Assembly (NCBI GenBank): GCA_005883615.1
Contig: VBEC01000018.1
Location: 105,473-169,472 of the forward strand
Length of the DNA stretch: 64,000 nt
Reading direction: 5' to 3'
Source: Chloroflexota bacterium
Lineage (GTDB): Bacteria > Chloroflexota > Limnocylindria > Limnocylindrales > CSP1-4
Below are positions 1-10,159 of the stretch, one piece after another. Each line of letters starts with the position of its first letter. Within the stretch, counting starts at the first letter, position 1. A model generated the notes under the pieces. It saw only the letters and a program-made list of their open reading frames with translations. It had not been told where the DNA came from and made no database searches. Both the position numbers and the translations under genes were made by a program.

Positions 1-352
1 TCAGCATGCCGACGCCAACGCAGAACAACGTCAGGAAGATGACCCACAGGATGTTGTTCCGCAGCGCGGTCAGCGTGACATCGCTGGAGGCGAACTGTTG
101 GTAGTTCGCGAAACCCACGAACGACTCGTCGAGCTTGTCCCGGAAGCTTCGGATGATCGTTCCGATCGTCGGGTAGATCAGGAAGACGAACAGGAACGCG
201 AGCGCCGGGAGGAGCCAGAGCCAGGGCCGAACTTTTGGCTTGAGCCGCTCCGGCAAGGTGCGAAGCAGGAGCTCGGTGCCGTAGATGTAGCCAATGAGCA
301 CGGCCGGCACGCCGACGAGCACGATGAGCGCCGTGCCGATGCGAGGATCCAT
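1..352 (-). CDS. Sugar ABC transporter permease (MalF/UgpA-like), N-terminal part; gene runs off the window edge
   Basis: Minus-strand translation MDPRIGTALIVLVGVPAVLIGYIYGTELLLRTLPERL...PWLWLLPALAFLFVFLIYPTIGTIIRSFRD...NYQQF; typical permease N-terminus; next to a solute-binding protein gene. Confidence 0.85.
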   Translation of the reverse strand, partial: MDPRIGTALIVLVGVPAVLIGYIYGTELLLRTLPERLKPKVRPWLWLLPALAFLFVFLIYPTIGTIIRSFRDKLDESFVGFANYQQFASSDVTLTALRNNILWVIFLTLFCVGVGML

Positions 353-443
353 CGCGTGCCTCCAAGGTGGGGACCGGCGAAGAACGCCGCAGTAAACGGT
401 CCGGACGGTGGCGCACTGCGCGCCACCGACCGGCATCAAGGGG

Positions 444-1811
444 TTACGGAGACGGAGAGGCTGACGCCGACGGCGAGGCAGCGGCTGCCGACGGCGAGGC
501 AGCAGCTGCCGACGCCTGTGGCTGGGACGAGGCTTGGAGCGCGTCGAGGCTGGCCAGGGTCGCATCCAGGGAGGACGGGGTCTTGACGTAGTCGACGATG
601 CCCTTCAGGAACGCATTCTGAAGCTGGTTTGGCATCTGGTCTGACGCGTCGTAGACGAAGATCTTGGCGTTCTGCAGGAGCGCCGCCGAACGCTTGCTGA
701 TGTCGTCCGGATAGCTCGTTGCGTTCTTGTTAGCGGACAGCGCGCCGCCGGCCTTGACCCAGATGTCCTGAGCGGGGGCCGTCACCAGGTACTTGATCAG
801 TGACTTCGCGGCATCGGTGTCATGGAACATACCGAACAGGTCACCGGCACCCTCGATCGCGCTGGCGTACTGCGGGTCGATGTCCGGGAAGGGGAAGAAG
901 TTGTAGTCGGTGCCGGCCTTCTTGGCCTTGAACGCCCCGAGTCCGGTGATGAAGCTCGCCTGATGGAAGAGCTCGCAGCCCGGCGGCGTCTTGAACAGTG
1001 GATCACCGGCAACCTTGAAGTTCGTGGCGTTGACCGTGGTCGAACCGCCAAAGGAGTTCGTCACGATGTCGCCAAACGTGGTGAAGCCCTGCTTGATCTT
1101 CGGATCGCTGAACTTGACTGCGCCCTGCCACCACTTGTTGTACACATCGGGCCCTGATTGGCGCAGAACGATGTCTTCGATCCAGTCGGTGCCCGACCAG
1201 CCTGATGCCGCGCCGTCCTCGATGCCAAGGCACCAGATGGCCTGGGCGCTGCCCTTGTTGGCCGTCGCCTGACTCGTGAGCTCGTCCCAGGTCTTTGGCG
1301 GGCTCGCCGAATAATCGTGGGCAGATGGGCTGTACCAGATCAGGCCTTTGACCGCGCTCTTGATGAACACGCCGCCGATCTTCCCATCGGAAGTCGTGCC
1401 GAGGTCGACCAGGACCTTGGCCGTCTCATTCTTGTAGGTGGCCAGATCGATGACGTTGTCGAGCGGCTTGAGTGCGCCCTTCTGGGCATACTCGTTCATC
1501 TGGCCGGGGCCAGGCAAGCCGGCCAGGTCGGGCAGGACGCCCGACGCGACGCCGGTCGCCAGGATGTTGTTGATGTCTTTCGCGCCGGTGTAGCTGACCT
1601 TGGCGCCGGTCTGCGTCTCCCACGGCTTGACCATGGCCAGGAAGTTCTTCTGCTCGTCGCCGGTCCAGGTCGCGATGATCTTGACCGTGGCCCCCGAGAG
1701 GCCGCCTCCACCGCCGCTGGGCGATGCATTGCTGCTACATGCGGCGAAGAGCAGCGCGAACGCTGCCGGCAGCACGAGCCACGTGCGCCTTGAGCCATCT
1801 CTGTCGTGCAT
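444..1811 (-). CDS. Extracellular sugar-binding lipoprotein of ABC transporter
   Basis: ORF 455 aa; signal peptide with lipobox (LFAAC); ABC sugar SBP pattern; low-complexity Ala/Ser/Pro C-terminal tail. Confidence 0.9.
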   Translation of the reverse strand: MHDRDGSRRTWLVLPAAFALLFAACSSNASPSGGGGGLSGATVKIIATWTGDEQKNFLAMVKPWETQTGAKVSYTGAKDINNILATGVASGVLPDLAGLPGPGQMNEYAQKGALKPLDNVIDLATYKNETAKVLVDLGTTSDGKIGGVFIKSAVKGLIWYSPSAHDYSASPPKTWDELTSQATANKGSAQAIWCLGIEDGAASGWSGTDWIEDIVLRQSGPDVYNKWWQGAVKFSDPKIKQGFTTFGDIVTNSFGGSTTVNATNFKVAGDPLFKTPPGCELFHQASFITGLGAFKAKKAGTDYNFFPFPDIDPQYASAIEGAGDLFGMFHDTDAAKSLIKYLVTAPAQDIWVKAGGALSANKNATSYPDDISKRSAALLQNAKIFVYDASDQMPNQLQNAFLKGIVDYVKTPSSLDATLASLDALQASSQPQASAAAASPSAAAASPSASASPSP

Positions 1812-1890
1812 CGTTCTCCTCCATTGCGGCCCCGAAGCTCGGGACCGTCTTCCGTACCAACGAAACCTACGTGTCGGGTCGATCCTCCGT

Positions 1891-2949
1891 TCAGTGGCCG
1901 TTGAGCGAACCGACGGCCCGGGCCGTTCCGGGCGGAGGCGCCGCCGACGCTCGGACGATGAGTTTCGTCGGCAGCAGCGTCCGCGCTGCGACTGGCCGAC
2001 CGATTACGCGGTCCAGGAGCGCCTCCCCGGCGACCTGGCCTAATTCGAAGGCAGGAATGCGAACCGTCGTTAGTGGCGGATCGAAGTATGCAGCCAGAGG
2101 GATATCGTCGAAAGCGATGATCGAGATGTCAGAGGGTACACGCCGACCGGTAGCACGGAGCGCCCCGATGGCGCCGAATGCGACCACGTCGCTGGCCACG
2201 AATACGGCGCTGCAGTCGGGGACGCGACCGAGCAGCAGTTGCATCGCTCGGTGGCCGCTGGCGGCGTCGAAGACGGCCTCGACGACGCGATCCGGGTCGT
2301 AGTCGAAGCCTGCCGCCTCGAGCGCCTCGCGATAGCCAGTCAGTCGTTCGGCCGCCGCCGTGTAGGCCAGCGGGGCGTTCGTAATGCAGCCGATCCGGCG
2401 ATGGCCCTGGCGCACGAGAAGCTCGACAGCCGCCCGAGCGCCGGCGCGATTGTCGACGTCGACGCTGGGGACGTCGAGCTCTGGCAGCGAGCCCTGGAGG
2501 ATGATCGGGAAGTCGTCGCGCACCAGGTCCGCCAGAGCCCCATCGTCGGCCCGCGGCCCGGACACGATCAGGCCATCAGTGCGTCTCGAACGGACGATCT
2601 CGGCGTACGTGCCATTGCCCGGCGGCAGGGCCTCAACCAGGACGCGGTAACCGGCGGCGCGAGCAGCGGCCGTGACACCGCGCAGTGTTTCGCCGAGCAA
2701 TGCGTCGCCGGCGACCTGCTCGGAAGACTGCCGCAGGACGAGGCCGATCGTCAGGCTCGTTCCAGCAGCCAGCTGCCGCGCCGGACTGTGGGGGTGGTAG
2801 TCGAGGTGCTCCGCGGCGTCGAAGACGCGCTGGCGCGTGGCCGGGCTGATGTGGATGTCCTGGCGCTCGGTCAACACCACTGACACAGTCGTCCGAGAGA
2901 CGCCCGCGAGCCTGGCGACATCCGCACTCGTCGCGCGACCGTGAGTCAA
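1891..2949 (-). CDS. LacI-family transcriptional regulator
   Basis: N-terminal HTH ATSADVARLAGVSRTTVSVVLTER and periplasmic-binding-like effector domain. Confidence 0.95.
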   Translation of the reverse strand: MTHGRATSADVARLAGVSRTTVSVVLTERQDIHISPATRQRVFDAAEHLDYHPHSPARQLAAGTSLTIGLVLRQSSEQVAGDALLGETLRGVTAAARAAGYRVLVEALPPGNGTYAEIVRSRRTDGLIVSGPRADDGALADLVRDDFPIILQGSLPELDVPSVDVDNRAGARAAVELLVRQGHRRIGCITNAPLAYTAAAERLTGYREALEAAGFDYDPDRVVEAVFDAASGHRAMQLLLGRVPDCSAVFVASDVVAFGAIGALRATGRRVPSDISIIAFDDIPLAAYFDPPLTTVRIPAFELGQVAGEALLDRVIGRPVAARTLLPTKLIVRASAAPPPGTARAVGSLNGH

Positions 2950-3041
2950 TGGACGCCTGCCTCCAGAGGGATCTCCCCATCCGGGCGGGGTTGCCGTGAC
3001 CCGCTGTCGGCCCTGGACCGGACGTTCGCGAGGGAGGACAC

Positions 3042-3066
3042 TGACGCGCGTTACTGACGCGCGTTA
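3042..3066. promoter_or_regulatory. Two tandem TGACGCGCGTTA sites upstream of the lacI-type gene (putative operators)
   Basis: TGACGCGCGTTA at 3042-3053 and 3055-3066; near-palindromic with ACGCGCGT core. Confidence 0.5.
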
Positions 3067-3360
3067 GCGAAGCACATAGGAGATTTCGCGTCAAGACTCT
3101 TTCGAACCCGACCGCTTTCGGTTCCTGCACTCTCGCCTCTCCTCGACAGCGCTGGTTACGAGCACGACTTCCTCGCTAGCCGTCGCTCATTGCGTTCTAT
3201 CGATCGGGCGGCGGCAGATTTGAGGGTTCCTCCGCCGCGCGGCTGGTTTGCACCCGGATTGTCTGGCGGCCTGGCTGTCAACACATTCGAAAGTTGCCGT
3301 CCATAGCCTGGCCATCGATGGGCTTCGACCTTCGTCGATAGCCGTCCAGGGTGGAGTTGG

Positions 3361-3434
3361 GGTGGCCTATGGGGGTCGAACCCATAACCTGCGGATCCAC
3401 AATCCGCTGCTCTGCCTGTTGAGCTAAGGCCACC
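3361..3434 (-). tRNA. tRNA-His (GTG anticodon), CCA encoded at 3358-3360
   Basis: Minus strand G-GTGGCCTTAGCTCAACAGGCAGAGCAGCGGATTGTGGATCCGCAGGTTATGGGTTCGACCCCCATAGGCCAC-C-CCA; cloverleaf; G-1:C73 pair typical of tRNA-His. Confidence 0.95.
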
Positions 3435-3722
3435 ACCGGCTGACGCGGCACCTCGACCGGGCAGATGGCCCGGGCAGCCTGTCAGGCGTTGGGGAGTCTA
3501 GCCGAATCCCCCGGCGAGGCGCAGTCGCCGTGGGCGGCCACGGTCAGCCGAACCAAAGCAGCAGCTCCTCGTCGTTCACGCGCGGTGAGCGTGCTGCGTC
3601 ATCCCGCAATTTCGAATTCGACCTCGGATTCAGCCTCCGACCGGGACGGAGGCGGGCCCGCCTGCGACTCGCCAGTGCCGCGGCGCGAGCGGTTCGCCGG
3701 CCGCCCCGAACCGATCCCGACT

Positions 3723-4187
3723 TCACGAGTCGCTCAGTTCGAGCCAGCGCAGCGCATAGGCGACGTGGACGGCGTCGACCGAGACCTGCCGGGCAACGCG
3801 CTCCGGGGCGGCGTCCACGGGCCCTCGGAAGCCCTCCCGGCCGAACGACGCAGCCAGTAGCGGCCGGCTGCGGATGGGCGTCAGGTGACCTCGGACGAGA
3901 CCCAGCTCGCGCTCGAATGCCGGAGCGCCCCAGCGCTGCGGACGGGAGTCTCCGGCCAGGACCCGCAACACCGCCGTCGCGAGGAGGGACAGTTCCTCCT
4001 CGATGATGAGCGGCGGAACCGCGGGCCGAGGCCGGCGGACGGGCGAGACCGGGCCGCCGCTGTCGATGGTCGCTGTCTGGTCCACGACGCCAAGGGTCCG
4101 CCGCCTGGATGAACGGCCCGTGTCCGGGGCGTTAATGTCTCTCGAGGGCCACGTCCTGGTACCTGGGTAGGGGTGAGCCCGGACCAT
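3723..4187 (-). CDS. Hypothetical protein
   Basis: ORF 154 aa, no recognised family; start uncertain; fills the gap between tRNA-His and the CAP gene. Confidence 0.45.
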   Translation of the reverse strand: MVRAHPYPGTRTWPSRDINAPDTGRSSRRRTLGVVDQTATIDSGGPVSPVRRPRPAVPPLIIEEELSLLATAVLRVLAGDSRPQRWGAPAFERELGLVRGHLTPIRSRPLLAASFGREGFRGPVDAAPERVARQVSVDAVHVAYALRWLELSDS

Positions 4188-4245
4188 CTCGCGGGCTGTT
4201 CGGACGAGTCTTTGCCCGTAGGGTGGGGTTTGCGCCGGACAGCCG

Positions 4246-5283
4246 GTGCGCCGTTCTCGGGGACCGCGATCGATGACCCTCCTGCGGGCGCTCCCTCGCC
4301 CGTCGACCAGCCCTCACGACGCCGCGCCGCCGCCTGGTGGAGCGCGGCGCCGCGTATCCCCAGCGCGGCGCTGGCTGTCCCCCGCGCGGCGCTGGCCCCT
4401 CATCGTGTCAGTCGCGTTTGCACTCACGAGCGTCGGGCTGCTGGCCAATCCCGCGCACGTCTTCGCGTGGGACGCCAATTCCTTCAGCCCCGCCGACGAG
4501 CAGGAGCTGATCACGCTGACCAATCAGGCCCGCGCCAACGCCGGGCTGCGAGCCCTCAAGGTCGATTCCGCCCTGACCTCCATCGCCCGTTGGCGGTCGA
4601 AGGACATGATCGTGCGGAATTACTTCGACCACTCGATTCCGAATCCGCCGGGCGGAAACGTCTTCGGCGAGATGGACCGTCGGGGCTACTGCTATACGCT
4701 GGCCGGCGAGAACATCGGCTGGAACAACTACCCGGACAACATCGCGACCGAGGGCATCCAGCAGATGTTCATGAACTCGCCCGGGCATCGAGCGAACATC
4801 ATGGGCTCGCGCTGGGAAGTCATCGGCGTCGGCGCGTACAAAGGCTCGACCAGCAAGAAGATGTGGACGGTCCTGTTCGCCGACAAATGCGGCAGCACGG
4901 CGCCGAAGCCCACGCCGCGGCCGACGCCACGGCCCACCCCACGCCGGACGGCGCAACCGATACCGAGGGTCATCCGGACGCCCGCGCCGGCAACCCCGCC
5001 GGCGGCAAAGCCGGCCGCCCCACCTGCCTCGGCTCCCTCTCCATCTCCGGCCCCATCACTCGCCGCGCCAGCGGTCGATGGTCCGTCCCCCCGCGTCGGC
5101 GTCGGATTCGTGGACGACGGTGCGCCGAACCCGTCGAGCGACTCGGAGCCTCCGGCGGGCTCGCCCGGTGGGGGATCGCAGAATCCACCGGGGCAAACGC
5201 TGCGTGTGATCGACCGGCCATCCTCCAGGGGACTGCTCGAGTCGGTCGTCGGCGGAGTAACGGGCTTCTTCTTCGGCTTGTAG
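4246..5283 (+). CDS. Secreted CAP (SCP/PR-1-like) domain protein with Pro/Ala-rich C-terminus
   Basis: NQARANAGLRALKVDSALTSIARWRSKDMIVRNYFDHSIP...GENIGWNN...MFMNSPGHRANIM; Thr-Pro-Arg repeat linker. Confidence 0.9.
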   Translation: MRRSRGPRSMTLLRALPRPSTSPHDAAPPPGGARRRVSPARRWLSPARRWPLIVSVAFALTSVGLLANPAHVFAWDANSFSPADEQELITLTNQARANAGLRALKVDSALTSIARWRSKDMIVRNYFDHSIPNPPGGNVFGEMDRRGYCYTLAGENIGWNNYPDNIATEGIQQMFMNSPGHRANIMGSRWEVIGVGAYKGSTSKKMWTVLFADKCGSTAPKPTPRPTPRPTPRRTAQPIPRVIRTPAPATPPAAKPAAPPASAPSPSPAPSLAAPAVDGPSPRVGVGFVDDGAPNPSSDSEPPAGSPGGGSQNPPGQTLRVIDRPSSRGLLESVVGGVTGFFFGL

Positions 5284-5393
5284 GGGCGCTCCCCGGTCGT
5301 CGGAGGCGGTGGCGAGCGCCCCGGATCGCTGCTGGATCAATCGGCGACTGATCGCGCCGGTCCGGGCCCTGGCAGCCCGCTACACTCCCCGCG

Positions 5394-6146
5394 ATGCCGC
5401 CGATCCTCGAGGCTCGCGACCTCACCAAGCGCTATCAACTCGGCGGCGAAGTGGTCGAAGCGCTGCGCGGCGTGTCGCTCACCGTTGACGAAGGGGAGTT
5501 CGTCGCGATCATGGGCCCGTCCGGATCGGGCAAGAGCACGCTGCTCCAGTTGTTGGGTGGGCTCGACCGTCCGACCAGCGGAGAAGTGGTCCTCGAGGGC
5601 GAAACGGTCAGCAAGCTGTCGGACGAGCAGGCAACCCGCCTCCGCCGCGATCGGACCGGGTTCGTGTTCCAGTCGTTCAACCTCATTCCGCTGCTCGACG
5701 TAACCGAGAACGTCGCGCTGCCGTTCACGATCGCCGGCCAGGATCCGCGCAACAGCGACCTGGCGGCGCGAGTCCGCGACGCGATCGAGGTGGTCGACCT
5801 GTCGGGCAAGCAGCACCATCGGCCCGATCAGCTCTCCGCGGGGGAGCAGCAACGAGTTGCGATTGCCCGCGCCCTCGTCACCCGCCCGGCCCTGCTGTTC
5901 GCGGACGAGCCCACCGGCAACCTCGACTACACGACGGGCTCCGAGATCCTCGATGCCTTGTGGCGGTCGTGCACGGAGAGGCGGCAAACGATCGTGCTCG
6001 TCACGCACGACTCGAAGGCGGCCGCCTACGCCGACCGAGTCTGCTTCGTTCGCGACGGGCGCGTGCTCGAGGAGATCCCGCTCGGCCGGCGTGCCGACCA
6101 TAGTGCGACGCCGCTCATCAGCCGGCTCGCCCAACTGGGCCTCTGA
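5394..6146 (+). CDS. ABC transporter ATP-binding protein (LolD/MacB type)
   Basis: Walker [10 protein letters not shown], signature [15 protein letters not shown], Walker [13 protein letters not shown]. Confidence 0.95.
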   Translation: MPPILEARDLTKRYQLGGEVVEALRGVSLTVDEGEFVAIMGPSGSGKSTLLQLLGGLDRPTSGEVVLEGETVSKLSDEQATRLRRDRTGFVFQSFNLIPLLDVTENVALPFTIAGQDPRNSDLAARVRDAIEVVDLSGKQHHRPDQLSAGEQQRVAIARALVTRPALLFADEPTGNLDYTTGSEILDALWRSCTERRQTIVLVTHDSKAAAYADRVCFVRDGRVLEEIPLGRRADHSATPLISRLAQLGL

Positions 6147-6155
6147 CCCCCGAAC

Positions 6156-8672
6156 GTGCGGAGCCTTTCCTCTTTCGCGTGGCGCAGCCTCCGCGCGCGA
6201 CGGGTGCGCAGCCTCCTGACGGTCATCGGGATCGGACTCGGCGTGGGAATCCTGTTCGCTGCGCAGGCGACGAACGCGAGCATCGACCGGTCGGTCGACC
6301 GAACGGTCAAGCAGCTCGTCGGGCGAGCCGACCTGCGTGTGTCGGCGTTCCAGGAGACCGGCCTGAGCGACACGACCCTGGCTGCCATCCGCGGAACGCC
6401 GGGCGTGGCGATCGCGGCGCCCCAGATCGAGCGCCGCGCGTACCTCCAACCGCCGCTCGGCACGCCGCCAAAGCCGCCGGTTACCGTCCTCGCGATCGAT
6501 CCCGGCGTCGACCCGCAGATTCATGACATCGCCGGAGCTGCGGCGCTGACGGCAGCAGGCGCCGACGCGCTCGTTAGTCAGCGGCTTGCTGCAGACGACG
6601 GCCTGGAGGTCGGCAGCCAGCTCGTCATCCAGGCCGCCGGCGAGCCGGTCACGCTCATCGTCAGGGGGATGGTCCCGGATAACGGGCCCGTCCTGGGTGG
6701 GTTCGGCCGCACAGTCGTGGTTGGTCTCGATATCGCGCGAAGGGCGTTCGGCCAGATCGGGCTGACTCGAATAGATTTGGCCGTCAGCCCGGGTGCGAAC
6801 CCAGGGGCTGTTGCCCAGGAGCTGGAGCGGCGGATCAGCGGGGAACACTATGTCCTGTCAACGCCCGCCGACCTCGGCGTATCGCTCCGGGCGTCCACCG
6901 CGGACTTCCAGGCCACGACAGCGTTGATCTCCGCGATCGCCCTCTTCGTCGGTGCCTTCCTGATCTTCAACACCCTGTCGATGACCGTCGCGGAGCGCTT
7001 CCGCGAGGTCGGTCTCCTTCGAGCGGCCGGCACCAGCCGCCGACAGATTCACCAGATCGTCCTCACCCAGGCGCTGATCCTGGGCCTCCTCGGATCTGCG
7101 GTCGGGCTCGCGATCGGGGCCGGCCTTGCTCTCGTGATGGCCGGCTACGTCCGTTCGATCGCCACGATCCCGATCGACGTGCCCGCAACTCCGCCGGAGG
7201 GGATCCTGCTGTCGCTGCTGGTGGGTGTGCTGGTCACCGTGGCTGCCGCGCTCGAACCCGCCTGGCGGGCGGGTCGAATCTCGCCGGTCGAGGCGCTCCG
7301 CGCCAGGCCCGAAGCGGGGAGCGCGGTGCGGGCTCGCCTGCGCTGGCTGGTGCTCGTGTTCGCCGTCGTGGCCGCGGCCGGCCTGCTTCTGTGGCCGAAC
7401 CGAGCGGGCGACCCTGGGCCGCTGCGCGCGCTGGCTGTCTATGGCGTGCTCCTGCTGGTGACCGTGCTGTCGCCGTTCCTGTTACGTCCCCTGGGTCGGA
7501 TCGCCGGGCTGCCGTTCGCCCTCGTCCTGCGTGCCGAGGAGCGTCTCGCCAGGGGTGCCATCACGCGCGACCCGAGCCGAACCGCTCTTACGGTCGGCGC
7601 CCTGACGATCGGCCTGGCAATGATCGTGGCCGTGGGCGGAGTCGCCCAGAACGCGCGCCATGCTGCCACCGCCTGGCTGGGCGACGTGATTCCCGGCGAC
7701 GAGATCCTGACGTCGATCACGCCCGTGCCGCTCGACGACCAGTCACCGGTGACGTCTGACTTGCTGGTTCCGGGCGTCATGCGATTGACGCCGATCGCGA
7801 CGTTCGGGGTCGCCTATCAGGGAATACGGCTGGACGCGGCCGCGGTGGTTGGAGGCGACATGCTGGCGGACGGCCGGCTTCGCTTCGTCGAGGGTGACCG
7901 GACGTCGGCGTTGAACGGCCTCGACAGCGGCGGAACCGTGCTGCTGCCTCGGTCCCTGGCCGATCGCCTCGCCCTCGGCCCGGGCTCGATGATGCGGTTC
8001 TCGGCCATCGGGGCCAAATCGGCGGATCTGCGAGTTTCCGGAATCGTGGAGCGCGGCTTGCCGGGCGCGTCGGGCGAATCGCTCATCGTCGGCTGGTCAG
8101 ACGCGACCTCGCTGTTCGGCGTGGCAGGCGCCGACTTCTTCGCCGCACGCTTTGCGCCGGGCGAGGCGGGGCAAGCCGGCCGGATCGTGCTCGAGTCGAG
8201 GGCTCGCGAGCTTGCCCTCGAGCCGGCTTCTCTCGAGCGGGTAGAGGGCGCCGTCAGCGACGCGCTTGGCCAGGTCTTTGGCCTGTTCGACGCCCTGGCG
8301 GTGATCGCCGTGATCGTGGCCGGATTGGGCATCGTGAACACCCTGACCATGAACGTATTCGAGCGAGTCCGGGAGATCGGCGTCCTGCGGGCCATCGGCA
8401 TGACGCGCCGCCAGGTCTGGCGCATGGTCGTCGTCGAAGCCGGCGTACTCGGCATCGTCGGCGCGATCCTGGGTTGTCTCACCGGCCTCGTCGCCGGCGT
8501 GCTGATGCTCGGCCTGGTAGCGGCCGGAGGGCTGGCGATCCCGCTGGAGCTGCCCTGGTTGACGATGGCCCTCGCGGCCGTCTTCGGGGTCGCCGTGGCG
8601 ATGCTGGCCGCGTTCGAGCCCGCCCGACTGGCCAGCCGAATCTCGATCGTCCGGGCTGTCCAGTTCGAGTAG
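6156..8672 (+). CDS. ABC transporter permease with duplicated FtsX/MacB domains
   Basis: ORF 838 aa following the ATPase; FtsX-like permease segments such as NTLSMTVAERFREVGLLRAAGTSRRQI and NTLTMNVFERVREIGVLRAIGMTRRQV. Confidence 0.93.
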   Translation: MRSLSSFAWRSLRARRVRSLLTVIGIGLGVGILFAAQATNASIDRSVDRTVKQLVGRADLRVSAFQETGLSDTTLAAIRGTPGVAIAAPQIERRAYLQPPLGTPPKPPVTVLAIDPGVDPQIHDIAGAAALTAAGADALVSQRLAADDGLEVGSQLVIQAAGEPVTLIVRGMVPDNGPVLGGFGRTVVVGLDIARRAFGQIGLTRIDLAVSPGANPGAVAQELERRISGEHYVLSTPADLGVSLRASTADFQATTALISAIALFVGAFLIFNTLSMTVAERFREVGLLRAAGTSRRQIHQIVLTQALILGLLGSAVGLAIGAGLALVMAGYVRSIATIPIDVPATPPEGILLSLLVGVLVTVAAALEPAWRAGRISPVEALRARPEAGSAVRARLRWLVLVFAVVAAAGLLLWPNRAGDPGPLRALAVYGVLLLVTVLSPFLLRPLGRIAGLPFALVLRAEERLARGAITRDPSRTALTVGALTIGLAMIVAVGGVAQNARHAATAWLGDVIPGDEILTSITPVPLDDQSPVTSDLLVPGVMRLTPIATFGVAYQGIRLDAAAVVGGDMLADGRLRFVEGDRTSALNGLDSGGTVLLPRSLADRLALGPGSMMRFSAIGAKSADLRVSGIVERGLPGASGESLIVGWSDATSLFGVAGADFFAARFAPGEAGQAGRIVLESRARELALEPASLERVEGAVSDALGQVFGLFDALAVIAVIVAGLGIVNTLTMNVFERVREIGVLRAIGMTRRQVWRMVVVEAGVLGIVGAILGCLTGLVAGVLMLGLVAAGGLAIPLELPWLTMALAAVFGVAVAMLAAFEPARLASRISIVRAVQFE

Positions 8673-8769
8673 ACACCCGCCCGCCGGAACCGCGCGAAGC
8701 GCGAGACGTCCCTTTGCTAGACTCGGCCGACGCCGCCCCCAGGCTTCCCGGCGTACAGAGGATCCGCCG

Positions 8770-9441
8770 ATGACCATCGCGACGCCGCGACTGAACCGCC
8801 TGCCTGCCACCGAGTCAGGCATCACCATCGGTGACTTCCTGGTTCCGATTCGGGTCGGCGAGCGGATGAGCTCGCGGGCGCGTCACGTCGCGATGATCCT
8901 GGCAGGCGCCGCGCTCATCTACCTCACCGCGCAATTCTCGATCGAACTGCCGGACAACCCCGTCCCAGTCACCGGCCAGACACTCGGTGTGCTGCTGGTG
9001 GGCGGAGCACTTGGCTCTCGGCGCGGGTTTCTCGCCACCTTGCTGTACCTGGCGATCGGCGTCATCGGCTACCCCGCATTCGCCCTGCACAAAGGTGGCA
9101 TCGGGGTCATTGCCACAGTGTCGGACGGACACGTCGTGCTCGGGGCGACGGGCGGCTTCCTGATCGGGTTCGTTCTCGCTGCTCTGCTCGTGGGCAAGCT
9201 GGCCGAGCTTGGCTGGGACCGACACGTCGCGGGCGCGCTCGGCGCAATGCTTCTGGGCAACGTCGTCATCTACGTAGTCGGCCTGCCCTGGCTCATGGCG
9301 GCCGCCCATCTGTCGCCGGCCGCCACGATCGCGAAGGGCCTGATGCCTTTCGTGCTGGGCGACGCGATCAAGCTGGCCCTTGCGGCGGGACTCTTCCCGT
9401 TCGCCTGGTGGTTCGTGGGGCGGCGGCCCGGAGAGCGTTAG
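8770..9441 (+). CDS. bioY: Biotin transporter BioY
   Basis: IELPDNPVPVTGQTLGVLLVGGALGSRRGFLATLLYLAIGVIGYPAF is characteristic of BioY. Confidence 0.93.
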   Translation: MTIATPRLNRLPATESGITIGDFLVPIRVGERMSSRARHVAMILAGAALIYLTAQFSIELPDNPVPVTGQTLGVLLVGGALGSRRGFLATLLYLAIGVIGYPAFALHKGGIGVIATVSDGHVVLGATGGFLIGFVLAALLVGKLAELGWDRHVAGALGAMLLGNVVIYVVGLPWLMAAAHLSPAATIAKGLMPFVLGDAIKLALAAGLFPFAWWFVGRRPGER

Positions 9442-9468
9442 CGGACCATCGCGAGCGGCGGCCGGAAC

Positions 9469-10134
9469 TCAGGCCAAGGCCGCCTTGAGACTGCGGTACG
9501 ACTCCCGCAAAAGGCGCGCGACTTCCGGCCAATACGCACGCCCGGCACCGGTCGGACCGTCCGCATCTGCGGCCGCTCCGCGGTCGCGAGTCTCCGCCGC
9601 TTCGCCCCGCAGGCGGCCCGCTTGCGCGACGCTGCCTTCCTGGATCTTGTAGATCGCGGCGTAGGTTCGAGTAATGGCCTGGCCGGCGGCCTGGCCTGCA
9701 GACAGCCCAATCTCGCGGCGCACGACCCACCATCGCAGCTCGCGACGGGCGACCTCCCGGGCATCGACGTCAACTCCGAGTCCCAGCAGCCGGTAGCCGC
9801 GTGCGATGTCGGGCGCAAAGCGGTCGTAGTCGCCCTGGGCGCGCGAGAAGCCCGCGGCGGCTTTGGTCAGCCAGAGCGCCGCCAGCAGGGCTCGCAGCCA
9901 TGACGCGTGCGCCTGTTCGCGAAGACCGAGCACCAGCCAGCCGAACAGCCGGGCGGGCTGACGCCGGTAATACGCCTTCCACATGCGAAGCTCGAGGAGG
10001 GCCAGGCGATCCGGGTCGAAGTTGGCGCCCCAACGGCTGTTCGCGGGGACGCCGTCGGTGGTCTCGGGCGCGTCAGGCGACATCGATCGCCCGGGCTTCG
10101 GGGTGACGGCGGACTTTGTCGAACGCTCAGTCAT
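9469..10134 (-). CDS. Hypothetical protein
   Basis: Long ORF; start chosen at MTERSTKSAV (10134) rather than the 304-aa track start, because the latter would overlap the divergent MpaB-like gene. Confidence 0.65.
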   Translation of the reverse strand: MTERSTKSAVTPKPGRSMSPDAPETTDGVPANSRWGANFDPDRLALLELRMWKAYYRRQPARLFGWLVLGLREQAHASWLRALLAALWLTKAAAGFSRAQGDYDRFAPDIARGYRLLGLGVDVDAREVARRELRWWVVRREIGLSAGQAAGQAITRTYAAIYKIQEGSVAQAGRLRGEAAETRDRGAAADADGPTGAGRAYWPEVARLLRESYRSLKAALA

Positions 10135-10159
10135 CGGTGGCCGGGCTATCGTAGGCGAG

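Noticed and set aside
5337-6848. 503-aa minus-strand ORF
   Set aside because: Antisense to an unambiguous ABC ATPase and permease; no recognisable domain.
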